This document shows, in pieces, positions 1-8,450 of a stretch of 32,699 bases of DNA. The notes beneath the pieces were generated by a model that had not been told where the DNA came from, searched no databases, and worked only from the letters and a program-made list of their open reading frames with translations. Position 1 is the stretch's first letter. Each line of letters begins with the position of its first letter. Made by a program: the position numbers and the translations under genes. This DNA comes from Candidatus Bathyarchaeota archaeon (lineage in GTDB: Archaea; Thermoproteota; Bathyarchaeia; 40CM-2-53-6): the NCBI GenBank assembly GCA_005881615.1, contig VBBR01000136.1, positions 1-32,699 on the forward strand. The letters run 5' to 3'.

Positions 1-191
1 GAGGCGTAGTGGTCGTGATCGCAGGCGCACTGATGATCCTTCCGGCTTATCTGAACTACGAGCTATTCCACCGACTTAACCTCGACATCACAGTCTCAAT
101 GTCGATCAGCCTCACATCCTTCGCTCTCGGAATACTCATCTTCATCCTTGTCGTGGGCAAGGAAAGAATCGAGGGAACAAAGAAACCATAA
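1..191 (+). CDS. C-terminal end of a membrane protein, partial
   Basis: The reading frame is open to the left edge of the window and closes at a TAA at 189-191, so this is probably the 3' end of a longer gene; a GTG at position 9 could also be a start, so a short complete protein cannot be excluded. The visible 60 or so residues form two hydrophobic helices (about residues 1-16 and 27-49) followed by a charged tail rich in K, R and E, as in the end of an integral membrane protein. No family can be named from so short a piece. The next gene begins 75 bases downstream on the same strand. Confidence 0.5.
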   Translation, partial: GVVVVIAGALMILPAYLNYELFHRLNLDITVSMSISLTSFALGILIFILVVGKERIEGTKKP

Positions 192-266
192 TCGCACAGT
201 GAGACCCGCCGTATCGTTTCTCGGTCAATACCCTTATCTTCGCCCCGAATTTCCGGGACCCTACTC

Positions 267-1700
267 ATGAAACAGTACGACCTGATCATAATTGGTACGG
301 GATCGGCCATGAACATCGTCGACCCGATGATCCAGGAGAATCCGAACATTCGGATCGCGGTCATCGACAAGGACGAGCCCGGAGGTATCTGCCTGACCCG
401 TGGCTGCATTCCCTCGAAGATCCTGTTGTACCCTGCAGAACTGGTGAGAACGATCGAGAACGCGCGTGAGCTAGGAGTCGATGCGAAGATCGCTAGTATT
501 AATTTTCAGATGGTCATGGAGCGGATGCGGACCCTCATCAACCGGGATATCGATCAAATAAGAGAAGGCTTGTCGAGCTCGAAGAACATAGACTACTACC
601 ATGCTCCAGCAGAATTCGTTTCACCCTACGCAATGAAGGTCAATGATACCGAGATTTCGTCTAAGATGATTTTTCTCTGTATAGGGTCGAAGATCATCAT
701 CCCAAGCATCAAAGGGCTTGACAAGGTCAACTACCATACAAGCGACACGGTCCTCAAGCTGACGAGGCTGCCCGAGAGTATCGCGATCATTGGCGGCGGC
801 TACATCGCCGCCGAATTCGGCCATTTCTTTTCAAGCATGGGCTCGAAAGTAACCATTGTCGGTAGAAATCCACAATTCTTGCCGGAAGAAGAGCCGGAAG
901 TCTCCGCGTTGGCGAAGAAGGATCTCGAAGGGCACATGACGATTCTGACGAACCAGGAAGTGAGAGAAGTCAGGGAAGTCGGAGACAGGAAGGAGCTTGT
1001 CGCGGTCGACCGGAAATCGGGAAAGAATACGACAATAGCTGCCAAGGAGATCATGGTCGCGACTGGAAGAGGTCCGATCACGGACATTCTCCATCCGGAG
1101 AAAGCTGGGATCCGGCTTACAAAGGAAGGCTGGATAGAGGTAAACGAGTACCTGGAGACATCGCAACCGAACATATGGGCGCTCGGAGATGCGGACGGAA
1201 AATATCCGTTCAAACACGTCGCGAACTATGAATCAAAGATCGTCTACTACAACGCAATACTGAAACAGAAGGTCAAAGTCGACTACCACGCAATTCCGCA
1301 CGCGGTCTTCACCTACCCAGAAATTGCTAGCGTCGGGTTGGGAGAAAAGGAGGCGCTAGAGAAACTCGGAGAGGACAAGGTACTGATCGGGTTCCAGAAG
1401 TATGAGGACACAGCCAAGGGTGAGGCGATGAACGTGAAAGACTACTTCGTCAAAGTTATCGTCGAGGCAGAAACGATGAGAATCCTTGGAGCACACATCG
1501 TCGGACCGTACGCGTCAATCCTCATTCACGAAATCATACCGTTGATGTATACAGGTAGTGGATCGTATGAGCCGATTAGCGACTCGATCCACATTCACCC
1601 AGCTCTCAGCGAGGTGGTCGATAGAGCTTTCCAGTCTCTCGTGCCAGCGGAACACTATCAGCACATGAAGCAGCACTCTCACGAACTCGTCGCCGCATAG
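267..1700 (+). CDS. FAD-dependent pyridine nucleotide-disulfide oxidoreductase, dihydrolipoamide dehydrogenase-like
   Basis: A 477-residue class I flavoprotein disulfide reductase, close to the usual family length. An N-terminal FAD Rossmann motif reads GTGSA (residues 10-14), less glycine-rich than usual. The redox pair is Cys42 and Cys47 in CLTRGC, the spacing of dihydrolipoamide dehydrogenase and mycothione reductase. The second dinucleotide fold has GGGYIAAEFG (176-185), and the C-terminal dimer domain carries the catalytic His-Glu dyad in HPALSE (His444, Glu449). It therefore should move electrons between NAD(P)H and a disulfide substrate in the cytoplasm. No 2-oxoacid dehydrogenase subunits or lipoate genes lie nearby, so the substrate (lipoamide, a low-molecular-weight thiol disulfide, or another) is open. 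ATG start. Confidence 0.88.
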   Translation: MKQYDLIIIGTGSAMNIVDPMIQENPNIRIAVIDKDEPGGICLTRGCIPSKILLYPAELVRTIENARELGVDAKIASINFQMVMERMRTLINRDIDQIREGLSSSKNIDYYHAPAEFVSPYAMKVNDTEISSKMIFLCIGSKIIIPSIKGLDKVNYHTSDTVLKLTRLPESIAIIGGGYIAAEFGHFFSSMGSKVTIVGRNPQFLPEEEPEVSALAKKDLEGHMTILTNQEVREVREVGDRKELVAVDRKSGKNTTIAAKEIMVATGRGPITDILHPEKAGIRLTKEGWIEVNEYLETSQPNIWALGDADGKYPFKHVANYESKIVYYNAILKQKVKVDYHAIPHAVFTYPEIASVGLGEKEALEKLGEDKVLIGFQKYEDTAKGEAMNVKDYFVKVIVEAETMRILGAHIVGPYASILIHEIIPLMYTGSGSYEPISDSIHIHPALSEVVDRAFQSLVPAEHYQHMKQHSHELVAA

Positions 1701-1785
1701 ACTTCCAACATGAACGAAGCCGTCTGACCACTCTCACGTCGTAAAACGCTTGAAACATATTGGCTAGGAACGTGGCCACAAACCA

Positions 1786-1794
1786 GAATATACC
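1786..1794 (+). promoter_or_regulatory. TATA box for the GT2 glycosyltransferase
   Basis: GAATATACC lies about 30 bases before the TTG start at 1823, the spacing expected for an archaeal TATA box and a nearly leaderless transcript. This also supports the TTG as the start. Confidence 0.45.
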
Positions 1795-1822
1795 GGTCTA
1801 GACTCGTCGTCCTGGGACAAGC

Positions 1823-2521
1823 TTGCGAATAAGCGCGGTAATACCGGTCTACAACGAGGAGGAGGTCATAGACGAGTTCTCCTCCAGACTCGTGTCCGCG
1901 CTCGAAAAGATCGATCCTGATTATGAGGCAATATTCATCGTCGAAGGAACAGACGCCACTCTCGTCAAACTCACCGCCCTATCGAAAGAGAATCCCCGGA
2001 TTAAGATCCACTACAGTCAGGAAAGAATGGGACTGGGAAAAGCGATGAAAAAGGGATTCGGACTAATCGACGAAGACACCGAATATGTCGTCACGATGGA
2101 CGCAGACCTTAACCACCAACCGGAAGAAATACAGAATCTGATGGCGGCGGCTAAGACTGCAGACATCGTCGTGGGAAGTCGGAATACGAGCAAGGGAATG
2201 GTCGAAGAACTACCCTTGGTCAAGAGAATGATAAGCGCCAGCACCAACTGGACAATGAGGAAGATCTTCCACATACCCTCAAACGATGTTACATCAGGAT
2301 TCAGAGTCTACACATGCCAAGCTGTAGATGCTCTCAGAGACGAAATCGTAGCGAAAAACTTCGAGATTCAACCAGAACTCCTAATCCGAGCCAGAAAGAA
2401 AGGCATGCCCATCACCGATGTCCCGATCACATTCCTACCGCGACCGCGCGGAACAAGTAAGCTCAGCTTTGTCAAAAGCGGAATCGGATATGCAATGCTG
2501 ATCATAAGACTCGGACTCTAA
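1823..2521 (+). CDS. GT2 family glycosyltransferase, dolichol-phosphate mannose synthase-like
   Basis: A 232-residue GT-A fold glycosyltransferase starting at TTG. It opens with the family signature SAVIPVYNEEEV (4-15), has the DAD metal and nucleotide-sugar motif in TMDADLNHQPEE (91-102), and a C-terminal block similar to the dolichyl-phosphate mannose or glucose synthases (PRPRGTSKLS near residue 210-220). These enzymes transfer a sugar from GDP or UDP to a polyprenyl phosphate at the membrane for N-glycosylation or glycolipids. This copy ends soon after the catalytic domain and has no C-terminal GtrA-type membrane helices. Its TAA interlocks with the TAG of the convergent nucS gene (overlap 2518-2521). 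The exact sugar cannot be read from sequence. Confidence 0.85.
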   Translation: MRISAVIPVYNEEEVIDEFSSRLVSALEKIDPDYEAIFIVEGTDATLVKLTALSKENPRIKIHYSQERMGLGKAMKKGFGLIDEDTEYVVTMDADLNHQPEEIQNLMAAAKTADIVVGSRNTSKGMVEELPLVKRMISASTNWTMRKIFHIPSNDVTSGFRVYTCQAVDALRDEIVAKNFEIQPELLIRARKKGMPITDVPITFLPRPRGTSKLSFVKSGIGYAMLIIRLGL

Positions 2522-3285
2522 AGCCAACTCTTCAACGCCTGCTGATTAGACCTCGCATACTTTTGCAAGACCTCAACAGCTTTCTGCAGAGTCAACTGCT
2601 TGAACTCAATCCCCGACTTTGCCAGTGTAGACTGGGACCCCTTCGCAACACTAGGTGCCACTATCATTGGACGTAACTTCTTGCCCTGCGGAGGTGGAAG
2701 ATACTTCAGATACTCCAAAAGTTGCTTGATCGCCGGGAAACCCGCGGGATCTTTCTTGATCTCGATAACGATCGTGTTGCCCTCACTATCAATTCCATAA
2801 ACATCTACAAAGCCGGGAGGCACTTTCTTCTCATGGTCCAGAATCTTGAATCCCGGTTCGATGATTTCCGGCTGGAGAATGATGGCTCGCTGCATCTCCT
2901 CCTCACTTGCATGGAGAATGAACTCCGCGCTGTCTTGAAGCAGAAAAGTGCCGAGAAACTGAACCTGTCTCACCACGAGGGTCAAGCTCTCAAGCGGACT
3001 CGGACGAACCGCCTTCAGAACAAGAGTCCCATTGCCTGCCTGGGCTTGAATGATGCACCCTGACGGCTGCCAGTTGACAGGCTGATAGTCACGTCCACGG
3101 TGAACCAGTATGCAACCATCTCCCTTCACAATTATCAACCGCTCACCCTCCCCCAGGTGACTCCCGGTCCGACCCGAGTACTCGACGGTACAGGAAGCAA
3201 CCATGACCAGCAGCCTCCGAGCCTCAAGACCGATGACCAATTCCCTGCGAGCCTCCTCAAGGCTTGGGGAGATTAGGACCGGCAA
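2518..3285 (-). CDS. nucS: Endonuclease NucS/EndoMS, mismatch-specific
   Basis: A 255-residue protein of the NucS/EndoMS family, which cleaves both strands at mismatches and replaces MutS-MutL in many archaea and actinobacteria. The N-terminal DNA-binding and dimerisation half is followed by a RecB-like nuclease domain with the catalytic set Asp161, Glu175, Lys177 (in GFVDVYG and VIEIKK) and Gln188-Leu-Leu-Glu-Tyr after it. The last eight residues, QQALKSWL (248-255), fit a PCNA-interacting (PIP) box, as known for archaeal NucS. The start is TTG. A TATA-like AATATA element at 3323-3330, read on this strand, lies about 40 bases upstream. The gene is convergent with the glycosyltransferase, and the two stop codons overlap. 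Confidence 0.92.
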   Translation of the reverse strand: MPVLISPSLEEARRELVIGLEARRLLVMVASCTVEYSGRTGSHLGEGERLIIVKGDGCILVHRGRDYQPVNWQPSGCIIQAQAGNGTLVLKAVRPSPLESLTLVVRQVQFLGTFLLQDSAEFILHASEEEMQRAIILQPEIIEPGFKILDHEKKVPPGFVDVYGIDSEGNTIVIEIKKDPAGFPAIKQLLEYLKYLPPPQGKKLRPMIVAPSVAKGSQSTLAKSGIEFKQLTLQKAVEVLQKYARSNQQALKSWL

Positions 3286-3322
3286 CTTGGTTAACCCGAA
3301 AGGTTCATTGCACTAACGGAGC

Positions 3323-3330
3323 AATATATC
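3323..3330 (-). promoter_or_regulatory. TATA box for nucS
   Basis: The nearly symmetrical AATATATC sits about 40 bases before the nucS TTG on the reverse strand, which fits a TATA box with a short leader. It is only about 10 bases before the forward methyltransferase start, too close to serve that gene from the chosen TTG. Confidence 0.4.
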
Positions 3331-3339
3331 GGCATACCT

Positions 3340-3918
3340 TTGCCTGCCAAGGACACTGAAACTATTACGAAATGGTACGATGCGCTATCTGCAGGTTATG
3401 ACGAGCTCTACGGCGAGGAGCAAAACAAGAAGCACGCGAAAGTATTGCAGGTCATCGGAAAAAGAGAGTTCAACATAATCGTCGACGTAGGATGCGGAAC
3501 AGGCAAACTTCTCGAACTCATCGCCCCAAGAAGCAAACTTGCCTTGGGAATAGACATGTCCGTTGAAATGCTGCGCAAAGGCAAGCAGGGAAAAACAGGC
3601 CTTGGTATACAGTGGATCCGTGCAGATGCTTCTCATCTGCCATTGCAAGATCGTATTGTAGACGGAGTTACCTCCGTATCTATGACAGAGTCAGGTCCTG
3701 TCCTCGATGAACATTTCAATGAAATTTCGAGAATCGCAACCGAGGACGCCGTGGTAGCAATAACGATTTTCGGGGACAAAGATCGAACCTCTTGGAGACA
3801 ATCGAAAGAAACGGGAATCGCACTCATTGACACGTTATCGGATAGGGAACAACTTTACTTGCTTGACAGGGCGAATCATCGAGTCAGGGCATCTCCCGAA
3901 TCCTCGGCTCTAGTTTAA
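3340..3918 (+). CDS. Class I SAM-dependent methyltransferase
   Basis: A 192-residue protein with the Rossmann-like SAM-binding fold: motif I VDVGCGTGKLLEL (48-60), the acidic residue ending strand 2 in GIDMS (Asp72), and a motif IV-like region around residue 92-108 (RADASHLPLQDRIVDG). It resembles the UbiE/Methyltransf_11 group that methylates small molecules. At 192 residues it is short for the group and has no extra substrate-recognition domain, so the acceptor is unknown. The start is TTG and is the least certain part. It is divergent from nucS with only 54 bases between starts. Confidence 0.8.
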   Translation: MPAKDTETITKWYDALSAGYDELYGEEQNKKHAKVLQVIGKREFNIIVDVGCGTGKLLELIAPRSKLALGIDMSVEMLRKGKQGKTGLGIQWIRADASHLPLQDRIVDGVTSVSMTESGPVLDEHFNEISRIATEDAVVAITIFGDKDRTSWRQSKETGIALIDTLSDREQLYLLDRANHRVRASPESSALV

Positions 3919-3950
3919 GAATAACCTGCAGCCCATTATAGTTGACAATA

Positions 3951-4091
3951 ATGGCAGGATGTTCCCACCAATGGCGGGGAAGAGGACCGATGACGCGTTG
4001 TATCAGATGCGGAAAACTCAAATCCGAGTTTAGGAAAGAGCAACATACTCAAAAAATGATGGCTAGAGAGAACTCCGAATCGGAAGAATAA
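3951..4091 (+). CDS. Small zinc-ribbon-like protein, 46 residues
   Basis: A short open frame ATG 3951 to TAA 4091 encodes 46 residues. It contains a CxH pair followed by a second metal knuckle (C4, H6, then C17 and C20 in TRCIRCGK) and then a strongly charged, K/R/E-rich tail. The arrangement suggests one bound zinc and a nucleic-acid or ribosome-associated role, but no family is recognised with certainty. It lies in an otherwise empty 280-base gap between the methyltransferase and the LSm gene. The composition of codons (many GAA, AAA, AGA) resembles the neighbours. It could be a chance frame; the paired metal ligands are the reason for calling it. Confidence 0.5.
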   Translation: MAGCSHQWRGRGPMTRCIRCGKLKSEFRKEQHTQKMMARENSESEE

Positions 4092-4160
4092 ATCAGTCAT
4101 TCGGCACTATTCATTTTTCGGTACCCGATCTCCTCGGGTCCGCTCGTTTTTATCCAAGAG

Positions 4161-4168
4161 TTTTTATG
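4161..4168 (+). promoter_or_regulatory. TATA box for the LSm gene
   Basis: TTTTTATG centred about 36 bases before the TTG start at 4201; transcription would begin near 4190, giving a leader of about 10 bases. Confidence 0.45.
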
Positions 4169-4200
4169 CCCTATAGTGGGTCGTCCTCGCAAGGCGCCAA

Positions 4201-4440
4201 TTGGAACCCTCAAGAAAACCGCTGAACCTGCTCGTGCGAAAGTTGCAAGCCGACGTCTCGGTCCGACTGAAGAATGACGCAGAGTACAGAGGCAAAATGA
4301 TTGACTGCGACAGCCACATGAACATCATCCTGGACGGAGCAAGAGAATACCGAGGAGGAGACCCATCCACGAACTTCGGCAGCCTAATTGTTAGAGGAAG
4401 CAACGTCCTCTACATTTGCGTAACCGAGCCTACGCCTTAG
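4201..4440 (+). CDS. Archaeal Sm-like protein (LSm)
   Basis: A 79-residue Sm-fold protein, full length for archaeal LSm. The Sm1 motif runs through residues 18-45, including the conserved Asp-x-x-x-Asn arrangement in DSHMNIILDGA (37-47), and Sm2 is GSLIVRGSNVLYI (61-73) with the RG that contacts RNA. Archaeal LSm proteins form hexa- or heptameric rings that bind U-rich RNA and take part in RNA processing. The TTG start is chosen because the TATA box is placed correctly and the N-terminus matches the family. In many archaea ribosomal protein L37e follows; here it does not, and the next gene is convergent. Confidence 0.92.
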   Translation: MEPSRKPLNLLVRKLQADVSVRLKNDAEYRGKMIDCDSHMNIILDGAREYRGGDPSTNFGSLIVRGSNVLYICVTEPTP

Positions 4441-4451
4441 ACCGACTAGAG

Positions 4452-5051
4452 TTAGGATTTCTCGCCCGCGAGCTTTGCCGTGGCAGGCGAAATCGCAGGA
4501 AGAGAATTTATCAAGTATCGAGAAACGGGTCCACCAATTAGTCCACCTGCTACCACTTGTAAAATGTCAAAGGGGACCTCGTAGAGACCAGCAAGCAGTC
4601 CGAATCCTAGTCCTATCCAGTTGGTCAGAAAGTATCCCCCTACCATAACCGTGCTGGCAAGGATCCAGGATAGAGTGCGCCGACTAAAGACGGTCTGGGA
4701 TTTTGCAGAAGAAGGGACACTTCTGGCGATGTATCCCGCGAGCAATCCTTCTGTTCCCTTAATGACTAGAGTGAAAGGTGCAAAGGGACTCGGTATCGAG
4801 GCATCCGATAGTCCGGATCCTACGCCTCCGGCGAAGGCGCCGATACCCGGTCCAAACGTCCAGGCGACTGTAAAGATCATGACGTCTCCAAGATCGAACT
4901 CTTGACCATTGAACGCCGAAATCGGTACAGCGGCAAATTTTGTAACGATGAACACTAGGACAGTCGATACGGCGAGGAACGCGATTCGTAGTACAATCTT
5001 CGACTGTCGGGCGCCGGTACTCATGCCCGAAGATTGTGAGTTCAATGTCAT
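4452..5051 (-). CDS. ECF transporter substrate-binding S component
   Basis: A 199-residue integral membrane protein with about six hydrophobic segments and glycine-rich turns (GPGIGAFAGGVGSGLSDA around residues 66-83 of the chosen start), typical of the S components of energy-coupling factor vitamin importers. The ATG at 5051 is preferred because it overlaps the TGA of pyrG as ATGA, indicating translational coupling; the frame continues 23 codons further upstream inside pyrG but those residues are unlike a membrane protein N-terminus. S components need EcfA, EcfA' and EcfT, none of which is in this window. Co-transcription with CTP synthase may point to a nucleotide-related or vitamin substrate, but this is only inference. 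Confidence 0.78.
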   Translation of the reverse strand: MTLNSQSSGMSTGARQSKIVLRIAFLAVSTVLVFIVTKFAAVPISAFNGQEFDLGDVMIFTVAWTFGPGIGAFAGGVGSGLSDASIPSPFAPFTLVIKGTEGLLAGYIARSVPSSAKSQTVFSRRTLSWILASTVMVGGYFLTNWIGLGFGLLAGLYEVPFDILQVVAGGLIGGPVSRYLINSLPAISPATAKLAGEKS

Positions 5052-6700
5052 TTTCTCGCTCGCGAAGATTGCGCAACTAGTTGTTCTGAGGTCACTTCCT
5101 GCGGTTCCGAGGCTATGCAAGCTCGAACGAATCCGAAGTAAGGTGGAGACGGGCGTCCAGGTCTGGACTTGAATTCCGCATGGAACTGTGTTGCAAAGTG
5201 GAATTTGTTAGATGGAACTTCAAGGATCTCCATCCTTCGATTAACATCGCTTTTCCCTGAGAACTTCAACCCGTTAGATATGAGTTCCGGAATGTACTTC
5301 GGATTTACCTCGTATCGATGACGGTGTCGCTCCCAAATTTTCCCCTTCTGGTAAAGGGATGAGGCCATTGTTCCTTCGTCCACTATGATCTCATGGGCAC
5401 CTAACCTCATCGTGCCACCCTTCTCTAACACACCATTTTGTTCTGGCATCAGATCAATAACAGGGTTCTTTGAAGCCGGATTGAGTTCGGAGCTTGCGGC
5501 GTCTCCAATCCCTATGTGTCTCGCATACTCGACAACGGCTAGTTGGAACCCGTAGCAAATGCCCAAGAATGGAATGTTGCGGGATCGGGAATATTCGATG
5601 GCCAGAATCTTCCCCTCTGCCCCCCTTACGCCGAATCCCCCTGGAACGAGGACTCCATCGAACCGAGAGAGTAGGCGGACCCTTTCTGGCTGTTTCTCAA
5701 AGTCATCAGTTTCGATCCATTCTAGATGGACCTTGGCGCCTGCCGATGCTCCCGCGTCCTTGAGGGCATCATTGACGCTTACATAACAGTCGGCGAGTTC
5801 GGCATACTTCCCGCAGATCGCGACGTTGACTTGTTTGGCTGGTGTTAGATGCTCTTCAAGCATTTTCTTCCAAGAAGTCCACTGGGGCGTGTTCTCGGGC
5901 AACCTAAGACGGTGTGTGATGAATGTGCCGAGCCCTTGCTGGTCTAAGAGGAGAGGGGACTGGTAAATGCTGTCCATGTCTTGGGAAGTGTATACGGCGG
6001 ACTCTTCCACGTTGCAGAATAAAGCAATCTTACGCCTCGGCTCCTGTTTGAGGGAGGCCTTGCTTCTCGCGACTATGATGTCAGGCTGCACTCCGATTCT
6101 GCGGAGCTCTTGGACGCTATGCTGAGTGGGCTTGGTCTTCTGCTCCCCCACTACATCCAAAACAGGAACGAGGGTAACGTGGACATTGAGAACGTTCTCG
6201 CCGCCCTCTTCCAAGCGAAGTTGGCGTGCAGCTTCGAGATACGGCAGGGATTCGATGTCGCCGACAGTACCACCTATTTCCACCAACACTAAGTCAACTC
6301 CTTCTTCCTTGGGAATCCTACGGAGTCTATCCTTGATCTCATCGGTTATGTGGGGGATGATCTGAACGCACTTACCGAGAAAGTCGCCCTTGCGCTCTCT
6401 CTCGATGACGGAGAAATACACTTGTCCGGTTGTTATGTTGTGACTCTTTGGAACGTTGATGTCTAGGAACCTTTCGTACGTCCCAACGTCCATGTCTGTC
6501 TCTCCTCCGTCTTCCGTGACGAAGACCTCGCCGTGGATGTACGGGTTCATCGTTCCTGCGTCGTAATTGAGGTAAGGATCGATTTTGACGGCGGTAACTT
6601 TGAGGCCGCGTACCTGAATTATCTTTCCGATAGAAGCGGCGATAACCCCCTTGCCTATTCCGGACATTACGCCGCCCGTGACAAAGACGTACTTAGTCAA
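5048..6700 (-). CDS. pyrG: CTP synthase (glutamine hydrolysing)
   Basis: A 550-residue CTP synthase of standard length that makes CTP from UTP, ATP and glutamine in the cytoplasm. The N-terminal synthetase (amidoligase) domain has the P-loop-like SGIGKGV (13-19) and the conserved [16 protein letters not shown] region (56-71). The C-terminal class I glutaminase has PGGFGVRG, the nucleophile cysteine in GICYGFQ (usually GICLGMQ, so Tyr replaces Leu beside the active cysteine), and the His-Glu pair in FHAEFKSRP. The start is TTG. Its TGA overlaps the ATG of the ECF S component, so the two are one transcript. Confidence 0.96.
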   Translation of the reverse strand: MTKYVFVTGGVMSGIGKGVIAASIGKIIQVRGLKVTAVKIDPYLNYDAGTMNPYIHGEVFVTEDGGETDMDVGTYERFLDINVPKSHNITTGQVYFSVIERERKGDFLGKCVQIIPHITDEIKDRLRRIPKEEGVDLVLVEIGGTVGDIESLPYLEAARQLRLEEGGENVLNVHVTLVPVLDVVGEQKTKPTQHSVQELRRIGVQPDIIVARSKASLKQEPRRKIALFCNVEESAVYTSQDMDSIYQSPLLLDQQGLGTFITHRLRLPENTPQWTSWKKMLEEHLTPAKQVNVAICGKYAELADCYVSVNDALKDAGASAGAKVHLEWIETDDFEKQPERVRLLSRFDGVLVPGGFGVRGAEGKILAIEYSRSRNIPFLGICYGFQLAVVEYARHIGIGDAASSELNPASKNPVIDLMPEQNGVLEKGGTMRLGAHEIIVDEGTMASSLYQKGKIWERHRHRYEVNPKYIPELISNGLKFSGKSDVNRRMEILEVPSNKFHFATQFHAEFKSRPGRPSPPYFGFVRACIASEPQEVTSEQLVAQSSRARK

Positions 6701-6800
6701 AGGGTAACAGTGAGAGCAATCACAGGTTCCTCAAAAGGCTAACGTTCACCACGTACACGCGAGATCGTAGGACAAGAGCCCCGGTGGCAGGGTGCGGGAC

Positions 6801-7505
6801 TCATGCTCGCTGAACTAGAGGTCTTGCCTTTGTGGGAAGAGATCCACGTCCAGGAAGTTTCAAACCGGCCTTCTGCCAATCGTCAAGAAAACGCTTCAGA
6901 CCAATATCAGTAAGCGGATGCTTCACCATCTTTTCGAGAACATCAGGCGGCATTGTCGCGACATGGGCTCCTAGCTTCGCAGCATCAACTACGTGGACAG
7001 GGTGGCGAATGCTTGCCACCAGGACCTGGGTTTCGATCTCGAAATTTCGGTAAATCTGCAATGTATCCTCAATTACCTTCATTCCCTCGTGTCCTGCGTC
7101 GTCCAATCGGCCAATGAACGGGCTAACATATGTAGCTCCGGCTTTTGCGGCAAGTAGGGCTTGATTAGGCGAGAAAACGAGTGTAACGTTGGTGTTGATT
7201 CCTTCTTTGCTGAGCGTCTTCACCGCTACTAAGCCCGCGCTGGTCATTGGACACTTGACAACCACGTTAGGGCTTAGAGATGCCAAGTTGTGAGCCTCTT
7301 GTAGCATTCCCTCAGTGTTCTGACTCACGACCTCAAGGTTTACTGGGCCTTGCACGATCTCAAGAATTTCTGACACGAGCTCCAGAAAGTCTCGGTTCTC
7401 CTTCGCAATGAGCGTCGGATTAGTGGTGATGCCGTCAAGCACTCCCATATCTGCGAAGGTTTTGATCGAAGCAACGTTGGCCGTGTCAAGGAATATCTTC
7501 GAAAT
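6801..7505 (-). CDS. tal: Transaldolase, TalC/MipB type, with non-canonical start
   Basis: A small (about 234-residue) single-domain transaldolase of the TalC/fructose-6-phosphate aldolase family. The Schiff-base lysine is in VVVKCPMT. The catalytic aspartate and the first strand (KIFLDTAN) lie upstream of the first ATG (7448), so that ATG cannot be the true start. In frame above it there is no ATG, GTG or TTG before the stop codon of the transketolase C gene; the only candidate near the expected N-terminus is ATT at 7505, or the gene has a one-base shift: a GTG at 7512 overlapping the transketolase TGA would give MTYF then KIFLDTAN if one base were removed. It is the last gene of the pentose phosphate operon and should interconvert sedoheptulose-7-P plus glyceraldehyde-3-P with erythrose-4-P plus fructose-6-P. 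Confidence 0.88.
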   Translation of the reverse strand: MSKIFLDTANVASIKTFADMGVLDGITTNPTLIAKENRDFLELVSEILEIVQGPVNLEVVSQNTEGMLQEAHNLASLSPNVVVKCPMTSAGLVAVKTLSKEGINTNVTLVFSPNQALLAAKAGATYVSPFIGRLDDAGHEGMKVIEDTLQIYRNFEIETQVLVASIRHPVHVVDAAKLGAHVATMPPDVLEKMVKHPLTDIGLKRFLDDWQKAGLKLPGRGSLPTKARPLVQRA

Positions 7506-7508
7506 AGG

Positions 7509-8450
7509 TCACCTGGAATCGACGAGATGTTTCGCGGCGCGAGTTATTTCTTTTGAAGTCAGGCCGTACTTGGCCATTAGCTCTTTGTGCTCTCCTGATT
7601 CTCCAAAGGTATCCCTAACTCCAATTCTCGAAACGGGAACTGGGTATGATTCAGTAACAGCTTCGGCGACGGCGCCTCCTAAGCCCCCGATTATATTCTG
7701 TTCTTCGGCTGTCACGAGTGCTCCAGTCTTCTTTGCAACCCGAATAATTGTCTCGGAATCCAGAGGTTTCACGGTGTGAGAGTCCACAATCTCCGCCGAG
7801 ACTCCTATCTTCGAGAGGGCTTCTGCGGCCTCCATTGCCTCATTGACCATTATTCCACAGGCTACGATGCCGACGTCCGAACCTTCCTTGAGGATCTTGG
7901 CCTTTCCAATCTCCACATCCTTGGAGGCCGAGTAGATCGTGGGGACACTGGGCCTGCTGAGACGGATGTAGAAGGGACCAAGGGTCCTGCACGCTTGTGC
8001 AACCAAAGATCTGGTGGAGGGAGCATCGGCAGGGACGATAACATGCATTCGGGGGACAGCTCTCATCGCTGCCACATCCTCTATCGTCTGATGCGAAGCC
8101 CCGTCTGGTCCGACTGTCAAACCGCCATGCGAAGATACGATTTTCACGTTGAGATTGGGATAGGCTATCGCGTTGCGAATCTGGTCGAGGCACTTGCCTG
8201 GCACGAAAGCCGCATAGGTTGTGACAAAGGGTATCTTCCCGGTGAGCGCTAGCCCTGCCGCTATGCCCATCATGTTGGCCTCAGCGATTCCAACATTGAA
8301 GAACCGATCAGGGTAGCGATCCCCAAACAGGCTAGTCTTGATGGATACAGACGTATCGGCGCCTACAACAACGACCCTAGAGTCTTCCTCCCCCAGCTCT
8401 AACAGAACCTCAGCGTACGCATCGCGCATGGAAGCGAGCTGGACGAGCAT
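7509..8450 (-). CDS. Transketolase, C-terminal subunit (pyrimidine-binding and C-terminal domains)
   Basis: A 313-residue protein equal to the second half of transketolase. It has the pyrimidine-binding (Pyr) domain with the conserved glutamate region (FFNVGIAEANMMGIAAGLAL, 50-69) and the transketolase C-terminal domain (DSHTVKPLD, about 219-227). With the separate N subunit it forms the thiamine-diphosphate active site that moves two-carbon ketol units. Its ATG overlaps the TAA of rpe by one base (TAATG), so it is translationally coupled. The split form is usual in archaea and in some bacteria. 1-deoxyxylulose-phosphate synthase is unlikely because archaea use the mevalonate route and no such partners are nearby. 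Confidence 0.93.
   Translation of the reverse strand: MLVQLASMRDAYAEVLLELGEEDSRVVVVGADTSVSIKTSLFGDRYPDRFFNVGIAEANMMGIAAGLALTGKIPFVTTYAAFVPGKCLDQIRNAIAYPNLNVKIVSSHGGLTVGPDGASHQTIEDVAAMRAVPRMHVIVPADAPSTRSLVAQACRTLGPFYIRLSRPSVPTIYSASKDVEIGKAKILKEGSDVGIVACGIMVNEAMEAAEALSKIGVSAEIVDSHTVKPLDSETIIRVAKKTGALVTAEEQNIIGGLGGAVAEAVTESYPVPVSRIGVRDTFGESGEHKELMAKYGLTSKEITRAAKHLVDSR

Noticed and set aside
56-409. A 117-residue reverse frame at the left edge
   Set aside because: It is a shadow of the forward membrane protein and oxidoreductase genes, with no motif.
5052-5120. An earlier start for the first ECF S component
   Set aside because: It lies inside pyrG and the extra residues are polar with no signal; the ATGA overlap at 5048-5051 gives a better start.
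6755-6835. A tRNA-like sequence near the transaldolase end (GCCCCGGTGGC and GGACTCAT)
   Set aside because: There is no matching 3' acceptor arm or T-loop, and the second half is inside the transaldolase coding sequence.
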